Shown piece after piece: positions 47,389 to 58,395 of a stretch of 64,000 nucleotides of DNA. This DNA comes from Apophysomyces variabilis (taxonomy: Eukaryota; Mucoromycota; Mucoromycetes; Mucorales; Mucoraceae): contig MZZL01000128.1 in assembly GCA_002749535.1 (NCBI GenBank), forward strand, positions 1-64,000, read 5' to 3'. Numbering within the stretch: position 1 is the first letter of the stretch; each line of letters starts with the position of its first letter. Under the pieces are notes generated by a model. The model was not told the origin of the DNA. It did no database searches and was given only the letters and a program-made list of their open reading frames with translations. Position numbers and translations under genes: made by a program.

Positions 47389-48284
47389 ATGAGGCTTTTT
47401 AACCTCGCCGCCGTCCTTGTCGTCCCCTTTGCCGTCTGTACAGCATTAAAGGCTGACGTAGAAGTCGAGGAAAATGTAAATAATAGATCATCACCAAAAG
47501 GAATCATTCCTTTTTTTCTGGACACTAAACCTTTCCATGCCAATTGTAGGAAGTCCAGATGAATGAGCCAGATATCATGAGTGATATCGCCAATGGATTT
47601 GTTGGTTTGGCTGACGAAATCAGAAAGCAATTGGATGCGCGAGTAGTGGCTCAGGAAGAAGATACGCCTGTTCATTATGAGGAAGGCGTCTATAAGAATC
47701 TCGTCAGCGCTCTGTTCCCCTCATTTGGTGATGCTCAGCAACCCACGACAGGCCTGTTGAATCTACCTAGCTCGCTGGTCAGCAGTGTGATCAGCTCACT
47801 CCTTGGCTCCATGCGTACCTGGAACCCGTTGAAGGTCACTACAAAGACGCTGCAACAGATTATTTCTACCGACCGGGGCTCCCATATGGTCCAAGATATG
47901 CTTCGTGGCATTGGCACCTTGAGCTCCATGTTGCCGGTTGCAGCTGAAATCGGTCAGGCATTCCTTACTGATGCCTCGAATATGATCACGCAGGCCATCC
48001 CTATGATCTCGGGTGTGGCCAAGGCAACCGCTTCACTCCTCGGTGTCAAGCGCGGTGAGATCCATAAACAGGACATGACCGATACCCTCCAGACGGCTTT
48101 CAACATGGTCAACAAGGCTTATCCTTATGTCCGACCTTTCGTAGTGATGGGTTACAAGATAACCCTTGGTCTCACTCGAATGATTTTGACGCACAGTCCT
48201 CAGATTGCCGAAAAGATTGCCAATCTCTCCCGCAGTAACGTTCAGGATCTCGTTCAGGCCGCCGAGATAATGTTGCACCTCTAA
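47389..48284 (+). CDS. Secreted protein of unknown function, paralog 2
   Basis: Model: 47389-47475 and 47550-48284, 273 residues. The signal peptide MRLFNLAAVLVVPFAVCTA resembles that of the upstream gene (both begin MRL and end near a Cys), and the intron is at the same place (after residue 29, phase 0). The mature part starts acidic, lacks the Lys/Glu-rich insert of paralog 1, and ends in a helical region with KAYPYVRPFVVMGYKITLG, aligning with paralog 1 LYPHLRLVFDFTHRL. Its final residues (AAEIMLHL) also match the partner's style (AVGRVLHI). The two are therefore a diverged tandem duplication. No known domain, no mature cysteines, and no lipid anchor signal seen. Confidence 0.82.
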
Positions 48285-48289
48285 AAAAC

Positions 48290-48975
48290 TAAAGAAAACC
48301 TGCTAATTCCCAACTTATCTCTTGTTACTCACTGTTTTACTTTCGCTTATTTCCATGTATTCTTTTTTTCTTTGTTCTCCTTTTGTTAGCCATAATGTAT
48401 ACAGTTGATGCTTTAAATTATAGTAATACTTTGAATACTTGAGATTCGGGAGGGAATAGGATTGATTAAAAACCGGCAATGTGAATTATCTAGATACAGG
48501 CATATCACGGGCAAACAATTGTGCTAAGTGCTTTTTTGGATAATCTCCGTTCTTTCGTTGTATTAGGAATTGACTGAAGATTGTAACGACAAGGGAAAAA
48601 AACCAGGAACAGGTTTTTAGCTCTGAATCACTCCTAAAGAAAGTTTTCATAAACAACTTCTCGATCCTATCGACAAACACAACCGAACTGTAATTATAAT
48701 GAGCCCCATGTCAACAACGAGTGTCAAGCGAGCGCTTGGCAGTACTTGAACCTAAACTGCTGTAAAAAGAGAAAAGACAAAACACAGTTCAATTTCAGGA
48801 TGTTAGATTGAAAAAGCTCGTGACTCAAGTCATGACGTTGTTGTATATATTTGTTTGAAATGTAAAAAACAAAGGAAAAAAGAAGAAAGAGAAAATCAGT
48901 AAGAACAATTAAAACTTTTTTTCTTCTACATTGAATTGGGGAAGAAAACAGGACAGATAGCAAAAGCAAGGAAAA
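48290..48975. other. Intergenic between convergent genes
   Basis: 3' regions of secreted paralog 2 (plus) and the coiled-coil/SH3BGR gene (minus). No gene features. Confidence 0.5.
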
Positions 48976-48978
48976 GCA

Positions 48979-51048
48979 TTAGAAGTTAAAGTCAAACTTA
49001 GCAAAGTCAGATTGTGAGAGTTCCATGGCCATTTCTTTGAAAAGCTCTTCATCCTCTTCACGGTGATCTTTCTTTGGCTGGATGACGGGTGTGCTGCTGG
49101 GAGGGGTGACGGGTCCTGTGGAGGATAAAGAAGAAGTCGACTTCTGTTTGGAAGGTACGGACAAGGATTGGGCGGTCTGCTCACGAGGACGTAAGAATTG
49201 CTCTAATTGACCGTTATCAATAGCCATCGTCAGATCCTCCAATTGCTAGTAAAAGAAATAAAACAAAAAAAAAAAGTTAACACATGGTATACTACACAGA
49301 AGCCTATCTGGCACTTCTTTTGTTGAACTTACGCCACGATATTCACCGCCAACGAAGACCTGAGGAAGCGGTTTTGCTCTGCCCTTGTCTGTGGCGCTCT
49401 GACGTCGCATGTATTGCAATGCTTGCTCGCTTTGAGCAACATCCACGACTTCATATTGAACCTTGCTCGATGTCAGCATGGTCTGTATGGATTCCTGATT
49501 GCGTTTGATAGAGGAATTGGTCGATACACTCGACATATAGACTTGAACAAGTGCTGGGTCGCGCGGAACGACTTCGGGAGTCTTGTCTTTCATGGCGGCG
49601 ATGGGCCAACGCACCTTGCTCCCTGGCCCTCCGGTGCTGCGAAGCGTGACCTTGAACTTGTCATCCTGTTTGTCGGACTGACCCATCCATTGTTTGATCT
49701 CGGCTTGTTGGCCGCGTCGCATCATGGTCATTTGCTCGCGATGCGATTTCTGAAGGTCGGCCATTTGGACTGAATGGGTGTGTTCCGATTGCTCGAATTC
49801 CTGCAACAAGCGTTCCACTTCGTCATTCATATCGCTCTTGGCTCGTTTCTCCGCCTCCCCTAGTCGCTCACGAAGCTGTTGCATGTCTCGTTCATGACGT
49901 GCTTGAAGCTCTTCGAGGGTCTGGGTTTGTTCCCGCTGAAGCGTCTTGATGGCTCGATCATGGGCGCCCTTCAGATCACTGAGTGATTTTTGGTGTTGGA
50001 CTAAAGCACGGTCCTTTTCAGCCATGGCTTCGGCATGTGTCTGCAAGACAGCTTCGTGCTTCTGTTTTTGGATCTGTAAGATAGAAAAGTATTCATTTCG
50101 TCAGTCTTTTTCCTTGGTTTTCTGGATCAGGATCTACTTGCCTCTAGCTGTCTATTCAATTCGTCCAGCTTCTGGATCAAAAGTCGATCGTTTTCGAGAT
50201 CGACTGTCAAACGGTTCAAACGTTTCTGGCGTTCCTGTTCCTGAGTTTGGTTCCGAGGTCGTCGATCTCTTCGGGTCAGTTCAGATCGAAGCTCAACTAG
50301 TTCATTTTCTTTTTCAGCTAATCGACTAACTGCTTCCTCGTTCTTTTAAAGTAGAAAGAAAAAACAGAATTGGCGATCGCGCTGTTTAGATGCCTGATGG
50401 AAGAGCAGATAGAATAGATGATAGCTTACCGCTTTTTTCAGTTCTTCCATCTGCTTCGTTACTTCGTCTAAAGCCGGCTTAACCATGGCTGCTTGCTCAG
50501 CTTTCCATTTTAGTTGCAACTCCTCAAGTTCTTGTTCCTTGGATCTCAATAACGCATCCCTTTCAGCCAACTGATCGGCACATGCTTTCTCTTCCTTCTC
50601 CTTTTCCTTCTCTTGTTCAAGCTTCTGCAAAAGTTCTGCCATTTCAGTTTCTCGCTGCTTCAACATCATCTCTTTCTGTTCAAGTGCTGCGAGTGTCTCC
50701 TTATTTTTTCGTTCTAATTCGTTTAAAGTCTCGGAGACCGATTCGCTTTCTTGAGTCTTATTAAGTTGTTGTCGGAGGTGCTCGAGTTCAGCGGATTGTC
50801 GCGAGATAACCCCAAGTTGTTCATCATTCTAACCATAACAAAGAGCGTGAGCTTTCCAACGCTATAACCATTGTTTAACATCCAACCTTTGATTTGAGGT
50901 CTGCATACTCTTGCTTGATCTGAGCAACCACGGACATGGAACCTGAATGACTAAGAGCCGATTCATTTGACAGGCCTGAGCGGCCGCTGTCCTTCATGGA
51001 AGCTACTTTTGATTTATTGGCCGTTTTGCGACTTCCGAAACACGGCAT
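48979..51048 (-). CDS. Long coiled-coil protein with C-terminal SH3BGR (thioredoxin-like) domain
   Basis: Model: 51048-50887, 50828-50430, 50342-50142, 50073-49333 and 49245-48979, 589 residues. After a basic Ser-rich start (MPCFGSRKTANKSK), residues about 45-370 are nearly continuous coiled coil (NDEQLGVISRQSAELEHLRQ, EKEKEKEEKACADQ, RDMQQLRERLGEAEKRAKSD). Then comes an SH3BGR-type domain: ALVQVYMSSVSTNSSIKRNQ, VQYEVVDVAQSEQALQYM and the typical ending PLPQVFVGGEYRGQLEDL. This fold is glutaredoxin-like but lacks the CxxC site, so redox catalysis is not expected. The tail is Ser/Thr/Pro-rich and ends in an acidic helix. The intron at 50141 has a GC donor (gcaagt) with an AG acceptor. Function is unknown; a scaffold role is inferred from the architecture. 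Confidence 0.85.
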
Positions 51049-51049
51049 G

Positions 51050-51480
51050 ATGGTATTACGATTAGAAAAGAAGTAAAAAAAAGTAACGAGAAAGAAAAAA
51101 GAAAGTAAAGAGCGGATCTTATTCTTTCGCTTTTATATTCAAAGGAGAAGAACCAAATGTTTTCTCGAACTGGCCCCTTTCTATTTAGCAGACCTTTGAT
51201 GCCCAAATTAAACATTGGCTCATGAACATGTTTGAGGAGGCATGGATCCTCTCCCAAACCATCCCCTTAGCACGACATTGAATATTGCTTCCTCTGGCAA
51301 TATCTTGTACGAATCTCAAAAGAACACTCCCTTAGTCTCCAGTCAGCCCGCCAGTTTGGTTATAAACTACTATCGTTGTCAAAAATATTCAAATACAACA
51401 AGGAGAGCGATTGCCCTCCCTAGAGATGAATCTCTATAAATACTTATAACTAGGTTCAGATTTACATGAAAGAAAAAACT
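51050..51480. other. Intergenic
   Basis: Upstream region of the coiled-coil gene (minus) and 3' region of the hydrolase-phosphatase gene (minus). An A-rich block lies at 51065-51110. Nothing else recognised. Confidence 0.5.
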
Positions 51481-51484
51481 AAGA

Positions 51485-53834
51485 TTACAACGACCGATGA
51501 GGAAGCACATAGCGAAGATAAAGTTCGTCTACAAAATGAGTATGGCTAAAATGGGAAAAGAAAACCGTTATTCTTTGTGTATACTGTTTCGAATGGCAAT
51601 CATCCTTACCGGATACCAGGTGCACGCGCTTCTGCAAAATAGCGAATGGCGTCGGGAACTGGCACGCCCAGTTTTTCGATCATATAGCAGCAAATAAAGA
51701 ATCCCGTTCGATTGAATCTACCGCATTTCATTTTCAGTTACCCAGATACAGTGCATTCCTGTGCTTAACCATACCCGTAGTGGCAATGAACAGCAATCTG
51801 TGCATCGGGTGATTTTTCCCAACAGCTAGCTGCAGTTTTTATAAACTTCGCTACATCTTCTTTGCTAGGTGGGATCTTGGAAACCGTCCTTAGCTTGATA
51901 TATTGTATCCGTGAATGTTCAAAATCGCTTGACCGATATGGCGGAGTGTCGTTGGAAATATCAATGATAAACCCAATCTCCGGATATTTGGCAAGAAAGG
52001 CGGAGGGACAATGCCCCGCATCTGTTTGTCGCATTACCTAAAAGTCAAATAAGGAACAGTCGATCTCCAACTAAACGAGGAGTGGTTTACCTTCATCGCT
52101 CTGAAAAGAGAAGGTCCGATCGGAGTCAAGGTGATGGCTGCTGTGCGTGTCCACTATATAGCATGCATAAGCCTGATCATCCATACTACTACTTCTCTCA
52201 CCTTTTCATAGTTTTTCAAATCCCATTTGTTTTCGCCCTTTGTTTTATGCACAACTTGCCATGCACCGCTCATTGTGTACAGGTTACAGTTTTTGATTAA
52301 GAATTCGGAAATAAACGGGTTGACGAGTTCCGGTCGAACGACCATCGGCATATGACCCACGTTGGGGATCACGTATGGTTCAGGGACTCGTGCATTTTCT
52401 GAGGGTTCAACAGAATCCCATTGTGTTTCTAAAGGGTCCAGCCCCAGAAGATGGTTGCGTATTACGTTCATATCTGTCGGTAATGTAACTTTATCCTAAA
52501 CCGGAAAGCATGAATCATCTGTATTTCATCATCTCGCATGAATGCTTTCATATACCTCACTGCCTCCAATCATTAAAACGCCAACCTTAATTTTCTGATA
52601 AGTTTCTTGTCGCGGAAAGAATGCTCCGTACACAAAACGTTTATATACAGGCGTTCTACTGCATAGATTCCATTTCAGCTGTCTAAGTAGATGCGTAATA
52701 ATGAATGAGTACCATCAACCAACAGCGTGCATTAGAATACGTACTTCCTTCGTAAATCATCAGAGACTTCACAGGTCATAAAGCGTTCCACACTCTTGCT
52801 ATACAATCCACCTTTTCGATCTGCCGTACGTGCGCACTCAAAAAGCCAATCGGGTATCCATCGTATCTTCTTTTGGCTTTTCTCTTGTGCCTTGTCGATA
52901 TGCGCTTTTGGGGAGATTAACACCAGAGCTTTTAAACTTTTTTGTATTTCCGGAATAGCAGCAACACATGTTGCGATGGCACATCCATACGAATGGGCTA
53001 CGATAACCGTAGAAGGATACTTATATCGTGTGAGCAATAGAGCCTTGACGTCGTCAACGAGAGAAGCCGTAGAATAGGCGCTCCATCTAATAAGTGGTAT
53101 ACAGAAAGAAAGAAAGTTAACAAGTTAGCGACAATCACAAAGATCTTTCTCGATTTAACTGACTCAGTCACGACTTCGCTTTTGCCACAGCCCAACAGAT
53201 CAATAGCCAGAACATGAGCGGTTTGTGAAAAATACTCGATTTGCTGCTGCCATTGTGACACCTGTCAAGGTAAATTGGCACCTTGTCTTTTAGCTTTTTT
53301 TTCTTTTATCTTGATTATAATTCAATCTTTTACCTGTCCACCAAGCCCATGGATAAAGACAAGAAGCGGTACTTTACTTCCTAGCTCATGAATAATATGC
53401 ACGATACGTAAACGACGTCCATTGATATTCACAAATTGCGTATGTTCGGCAATGATAGACGGTTCGGCTACAGCGGAATCAATGAGCTACAAAAATTGAT
53501 ACGCAGAAAAAGGGCAGGCTACTTGCGTTCATTCAACAGCTCATGTTCGAAATGAAGTTCTTTGATATTCCGTTTACTGATAAGAAAACATAATCGTTCC
53601 AACAAACGATGTTTTAATCGATGGGGATCGTGGCAAATATAGTAAATGCTAGCAGCAGCAGCAATGGAGAATGCAAGTACCGTGCCTTCCCTGGCGTATG
53701 ATGCACTGGACAGCACACACATCGATGCAACGGAGGTTGGGTGAAGCGTGACGTTCAAATTCTTTACAGATGGCTTCTTTTAAAAAGGAAAGGTTTTGAT
53801 CGGGCTCGCTGTGATTGAATTGTTCGATTCGCAT
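51485..53834 (-). CDS. Alpha/beta-hydrolase fused to a dual-specificity phosphatase domain
   Basis: Well-supported exons on the minus strand: 53486-53334, 53261-53164, 53086-52741, 52678-52556, 52495-52202, 52153-52091, 52037-51775, 51717-51610 and 51545-51485 (about 500 residues), plus an N-terminal part near 53834-53520. Hydrolase: oxyanion region LLVFIHGLGGQVSQWQQQ, nucleophile elbow VIVAHSYGCAIA (Ser), IGGSEDKVTLP (Asp) and PNVGHMPMV (His) form a full triad. The chain continues through WDLKNYEKWTRTAAITLTP into a phosphatase domain with FIIDISNDTPPY and the Cys-loop VHCHYGFNRTGFFI (HCxxxxxR intact), ending YVLPHRSL. Both active sites look competent. The N-terminal exon (including hydrophobic VLAFSIAAAASIYYI) does not join in frame; either a one-base error or an unseen intron. 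Substrates are unknown. Confidence 0.82.
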
Positions 53835-53839
53835 ACTTC

Positions 53840-54525
53840 TTCGTCATGTTCTATTTTCTCAGCTGCCTTTTTGTTAGATTTGAAACATACTTTTATTTAT
53901 TTCTTATTGAATATGCTTACTTTTGTTGTATGCATGTAGGAAATAATGAGTATTATTGCTATTCGTACAATGTCGATTCGCTTTAAATGAAAGTAAGACA
54001 TGACATGTGGTTGGAAAACCCGGACTTACCGGACAAAAGCCTCCATAGCCGCTCATGAATTTTTTTCCCATTCATTGTTTCAACATGAAATGCGCGCTGA
54101 TGGCCATAGCTATGCTCGCTGTCGTAAGAATATCATTTATAAATAAAACGGAAACTCTAATAAGCTGCTAATAAAAAAAAAAAGAGATAAAGATGGGTAT
54201 TTTCCCGATCTTGAAAGGGAATGGGATGAAGTCAGAGCCGGGAAATATGGTTCGGGTTCATACTTTTGTGTTACCTCGTTAAAGGTGATGGTTGGTTAAA
54301 GGTTTATCTTTGTCCTTTATCTTTACGTCCAAAGCTATTTGTTCTCACGGCCTGTATCTCTTTTGACAGGACTGTTGCTGCTGTTGTTGTACATTCATGT
54401 GATGCAGATCCAATGAAATTGTGGTATTCTTAATGAGGGTTTCCCACTCTTTTTTATACTGATTCATGCTCTCTTATTTAAGCCTGAGTAATTTCCCTTT
54501 TTGCGAACAGTCCCTTCTTTCCTTT
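53840..54525. other. Intergenic, divergent promoters
   Basis: Separates the divergent hydrolase-phosphatase and APC permease genes. No reading frame of note. Pyrimidine-rich tracts lie close to the permease start. Confidence 0.5.
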
Positions 54526-54528
54526 TCC

Positions 54529-56681
54529 ATGGAACACAAAAATCACACAACAACCGTAGTGAAGGTAAACTCCCCTAGTTTCTTAATAACCACCAACAAA
54601 GAGAAAAAAAATAACTGACCCAACTCATAGACTGAAACAATCACCAGGAATGAGAAATTTGCGGACATCGAAACATCATCCATATCCTCGCTGGATTACG
54701 ATGCTCAGCGTCTACGAAACCTCGGCTACAAGCAAGAATTTAAACGCGAAATAAACATTATCGTACAAACAGGCTTTGGATTTTCCACCATGGGCGTATT
54801 GCCAAATTGGTATGCTCTCTTTCTTTTTTCATCAATACATAATTTAATCTTTCATAACAGGTTGGTAGGCTTCAGCGCTAGTTTGATCTCAGGAGGACCG
54901 TCCTCTTTATGGTGGAGCTGGATAGTAGTCTCGCCCTTTGTCTGCTGTATTGGGCTGTCAATGGGTGAAGTCATTTCAGGTACAAAAACCGTCCCCTAAC
55001 TGGAAAATATCTTGTTATATTTTTTTTTACTAATCATTGCATTACCGATTTAGCATATCCTCTTGCCGGCGGTATATATTCATGGTGCTATATGCTTTGC
55101 AGCGAAGAATGGGGCCCTTGTAAGTTGAAAACACGTAATTCAAATTGGATCCTATTTGCAATGGTTAAAATTACTTTTAGTCATGTCTTGGGTGTCCGGA
55201 TACATAAACATTGCAGGGATGCTCGCCACCAGCATGACCCTGGCATGGAGTTGTGCAGATTTTGTCTATGGTATGTTGAAATGTATGCGAGATTGTGTAA
55301 CTATATCGAGCTGTAATAGAGATTGTCTACTTACATAGCGGAGTCGATATCGGTTCACAAGGGGCGCAGATTGGTCTTTACTGCGGCATGCTTCTTGGAG
55401 CAACGCTCTTCAGCTACCTTGGACTTCGACTTAGTAGCATATTAAACTATTTCCTAAGTAAGCAAAGCCACTAAAACCATCGAGTCATCTAGATAACCTT
55501 ATTTTTCTGTTTTATTAGTCGGTTGGGTTTCTATCGGAACACTGGTTGTCGTGGCTACAGTACCAGGTAAAGTTTAGCCAATGGCCGTACCGTATTTGAA
55601 TTGACTCTTTTACTCAACACATCCCATAGCAACGGCGCCCACACACCAATCCGCAAAATGGGTATTTACGGAATTTATAAACAGGACTGGGTACGACAAC
55701 AATGGTATGGCCTTTTTACTTGGCTTGCTCCAAGCTGGATGGTGTTTGGTTCGTACATGCTATATTCATAAACACGTATTGACTTTTTATTGCCTAGATT
55801 GGTTACGGCGCAAGTGCCCAAATTGTGGAAGGAACTAAACGAGCTGATATCACCGCACCTCGGGGAATCATTGTTTGTGTTGTCGGCGCCATCCTACAAG
55901 GCATGATACTCATTATTCCTGTGTTATTTTCGATCCAAGATGTGGATGAACTTCTCAGCTCTTCTCACCCAGTTTCAACATTTTTCCAACGCGCCAGCGG
56001 TACACCTGCCGCCATTGTCTTTATGGTCATTCTTCTGGTGACCCAGTTTGGCTGTTTATGCAACAATACACTAGCATTAGGTCAACTATTTTGGGCACTT
56101 TCCCGCGACGGTTGTCTCCCATATTCTACCTTTTGGTACAAGTTAGATCGAAGAGCCATTCCCGTCCGCGCCTTGTTATTGGAAATGGTGATCTGCATTG
56201 TTGTCATCATGCCGGTAACTTATCGAAAATACAAACCTGCATACTATATACTAAACAATGTCCTGCAATTTTAGTCTTTTGGCTCCGATATCTATTGGCA
56301 GGCTATTATGAGTACTGCAGTGATCTGCGTCAACGTGTCATATGGTAAGAATAGTAATTAAATCTTGCCGTAATCAGGAATTGCCCCTGACATATCCAAC
56401 TAGGACTTCCTTTTTTCTGCCGCTTAATCTGGAAAAGACATGACATGGAAAAAGGACCGTTTAATCTCGGACGATTCTCGATTCCTTTGAATATCATCAG
56501 TGTCGCCTGGATTATATTCTTTGCAGTCATCCTCTGTATTCCTACCACATCCCCAGTATCAGCGGTCAAGATGAATTGGTCTTGCCTAATGATTGGCGCT
56601 GTCGTTATATTCGCAACCTGTTTCTGGTTCGTCTCGGGACGTCACACCTATAAAGGACCAATGCAGAATGTTGAAACTTGA
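54529..56681 (+). CDS. APC-superfamily permease (GABA/choline-permease-like)
   Basis: Membrane transporter of the amino acid/choline transporter group (UGA4/HNM1/BAT1 type). Model: 54529-54564, 54631-54809, 54861-54979, 55054-55119, 55181-55274, 55339-55457, 55519-55566, 55630-55748, 55798-56214, 56275-56344 and 56404-56681, 502 residues. Motifs: DAQRLRNLGYKQEFKREI at the N-terminus, FSTMGVLPNWLVGF, GGPSSLWWSWIVV, EVISAYPLAGGIYSW, MSWVSGYINIAGMLATS, IGYGASAQIVEGTKRADITA, GQLFWALSRDGCLPYS, KGPFNLGRFSIPLNIISVAW. About twelve hydrophobic helices. This is a different family from the permease at 38.4 kb. Exon 5's donor was taken at 55275 (gttgaa), as the stronger gtatgt four bases before breaks the frame. 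Substrate not predictable. Confidence 0.9.
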
Positions 56682-56988
56682 TTCCCGTAACACCTTCCCT
56701 TCCCTCTCCTGTACATAGAAATTAAACATATACTAGCTTTAGTCAATAAATTTCTACGCTTTTTCAAAGTGAATATACTTTTATCTACTTGGTATTAGTT
56801 TAAAGTTCTGCTGCAAGAAGCAAACGTATGTGAGGCTTCGGCTGACCGTTTCCGGTGTCGACTTCGACATGAGTATTTTAAACGGAGTTTGATTCTACAG
56901 AAAAAAGACCTCTGAATCTAGGACTGCCAAAATCTGCAGACAATCTCAGACCGACGTTGGGGCTTTCTCCCCCTTTCCTCTCTCAGCC

Positions 56989-58039
56989 ATGGCTAAAAAG
57001 AAAGCGAGCGGCTCCAGTAACGGAGAAGAAGGTATATATGTCGTACACAGGATCAGCTCTGTCGATTGTCTGTCTCATGCTTGCTGTATATCTAGAACGG
57101 GCTGTATTAGATTATCTGCGTCGGGTTAACCGTCCCTACAGTGCAAGTATGTGCATGGAAGCAGCAACCGCAGCTATACAATCAAAATGTCTAATGGTTA
57201 CACAAATGTAGCTGATATATTCAACAATCTGCGTGGAAAGTATCAGAAATCAAATATTGTTAAAAGTTTGGAACAGTTGGCAGAGCAGGAGTTAATTGTT
57301 GCCAAGTCCTACGGAAAGATGTCGATCTATACTGTAAAACAAGTATGCCATCGCCCTTTTCAATATCTTCTCAGAAAGTTTTAATTCAGATATTTATATG
57401 TGAAAGTAGAACACAGAAGACCGACTGTCACCAGAAGCAATAGAAGCGATGGATAAGGAATACGAATCGCTTTCTCAAGATTTGGAAAAGCTGAAGACAG
57501 AAAATGCTTCTTTATCACGTTGTAAGTCAGCCAAAAACACTTCAACATTACTGGATGTTAATTGCTCCTGAACAAGCATTAACTGAACTGAAAAATACAC
57601 CTACAACAATCGAGGCGCGGTCATTACTCAACAGCCTTATGGAACAGGTATGTGTACATACCCTGTGTAAAAGAAGTCTAAACGTCAACAGAACATTAGA
57701 AACGAAGAGCGCCTAGCTAAATTACAGTCTGGGACTGTCCTTGTTTCTGAAGCAGATCGAAAGAGAATAAACGAAGAGTATGAAATTAACCGGAAAGAAT
57801 GGCGTAAGCGGCGCAGAATGGTAAGCTATGAATGCGTGTTTGATATCCGCCCTCTCATATATCGAAAAGTTTACCGAAATTTTTAATACTGTAACCGAAC
57901 ATTTACCAGGGAATCCCATGGAATTTAGGGTACGTAGAAGAACGAAAAGACGATGCTAATCACAACACGCCAAATATAGGAACAACTTGGCATTGAAGAA
58001 GACACAGTCGCGTACGATCACGACCCGTTGATATCCTAA
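56989..58039 (+). CDS. HOP2: Meiotic recombination protein HOP2 (PSMC3IP)
   Basis: With Mnd1, Hop2 stabilises Rad51/Dmc1 filaments and promotes pairing of homologous chromosomes in meiosis; nuclear. Model: 56989-57031, 57096-57146, 57212-57342, 57410-57521, 57577-57647, 57692-57820, 57870-57929 and 57980-58039, 218 residues, almost exactly the family length. N-terminal winged helix: AVLDYLRRVNRPYSATDIFN, KSNIVKSLEQLAEQELIVAK and YGKMSIYTV. Central coiled coil: DKEYESLSQDLEKLKTENAS. C-terminal part: EINRKEWRKRRRMFTEIFNT and EQLGIEEDTVAYDHDP, matching the conserved KEWRKRKRM and GIETDEDY blocks. Eight small exons; each junction is fixed by the motifs. About 300 bp downstream of the APC permease on the same strand. 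Confidence 0.93.
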
Positions 58040-58393
58040 ACCCATCACTTCGCTTATTTCACACTAGGGATAAAACGTGCTGCACAATAATATGATCTGA
58101 TATCCTTTATCGAGTGATTTACTGCAATAAACGTTGAAAATATACCGCAAATTAAAGGCTCCGCGTGTGAAAGCAAACGAAAAAATTGTATATAGTTAGC
58201 ATATTAGCAAAAGCAAGCGATGCGCAGTATTCCCGATGGTGTTCAAAAGTGTGGTTTTCCAGACTTTTCTGTCAACGAATTAGTACCTTCAATACTTCAA
58301 CAATAGCAACTTAGAATCTCTTACCATCTGCTCAGCCATCTGTTGTTGCGAATTTCGGAAGGTAAGATAATATTTGGACCTGTTTGCCAGGCA
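58040..58393. other. Intergenic between convergent HOP2 and PAP2 genes
   Basis: 3' regions only. Nothing recognised. Confidence 0.5.
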
Positions 58394-58395
58394 AC

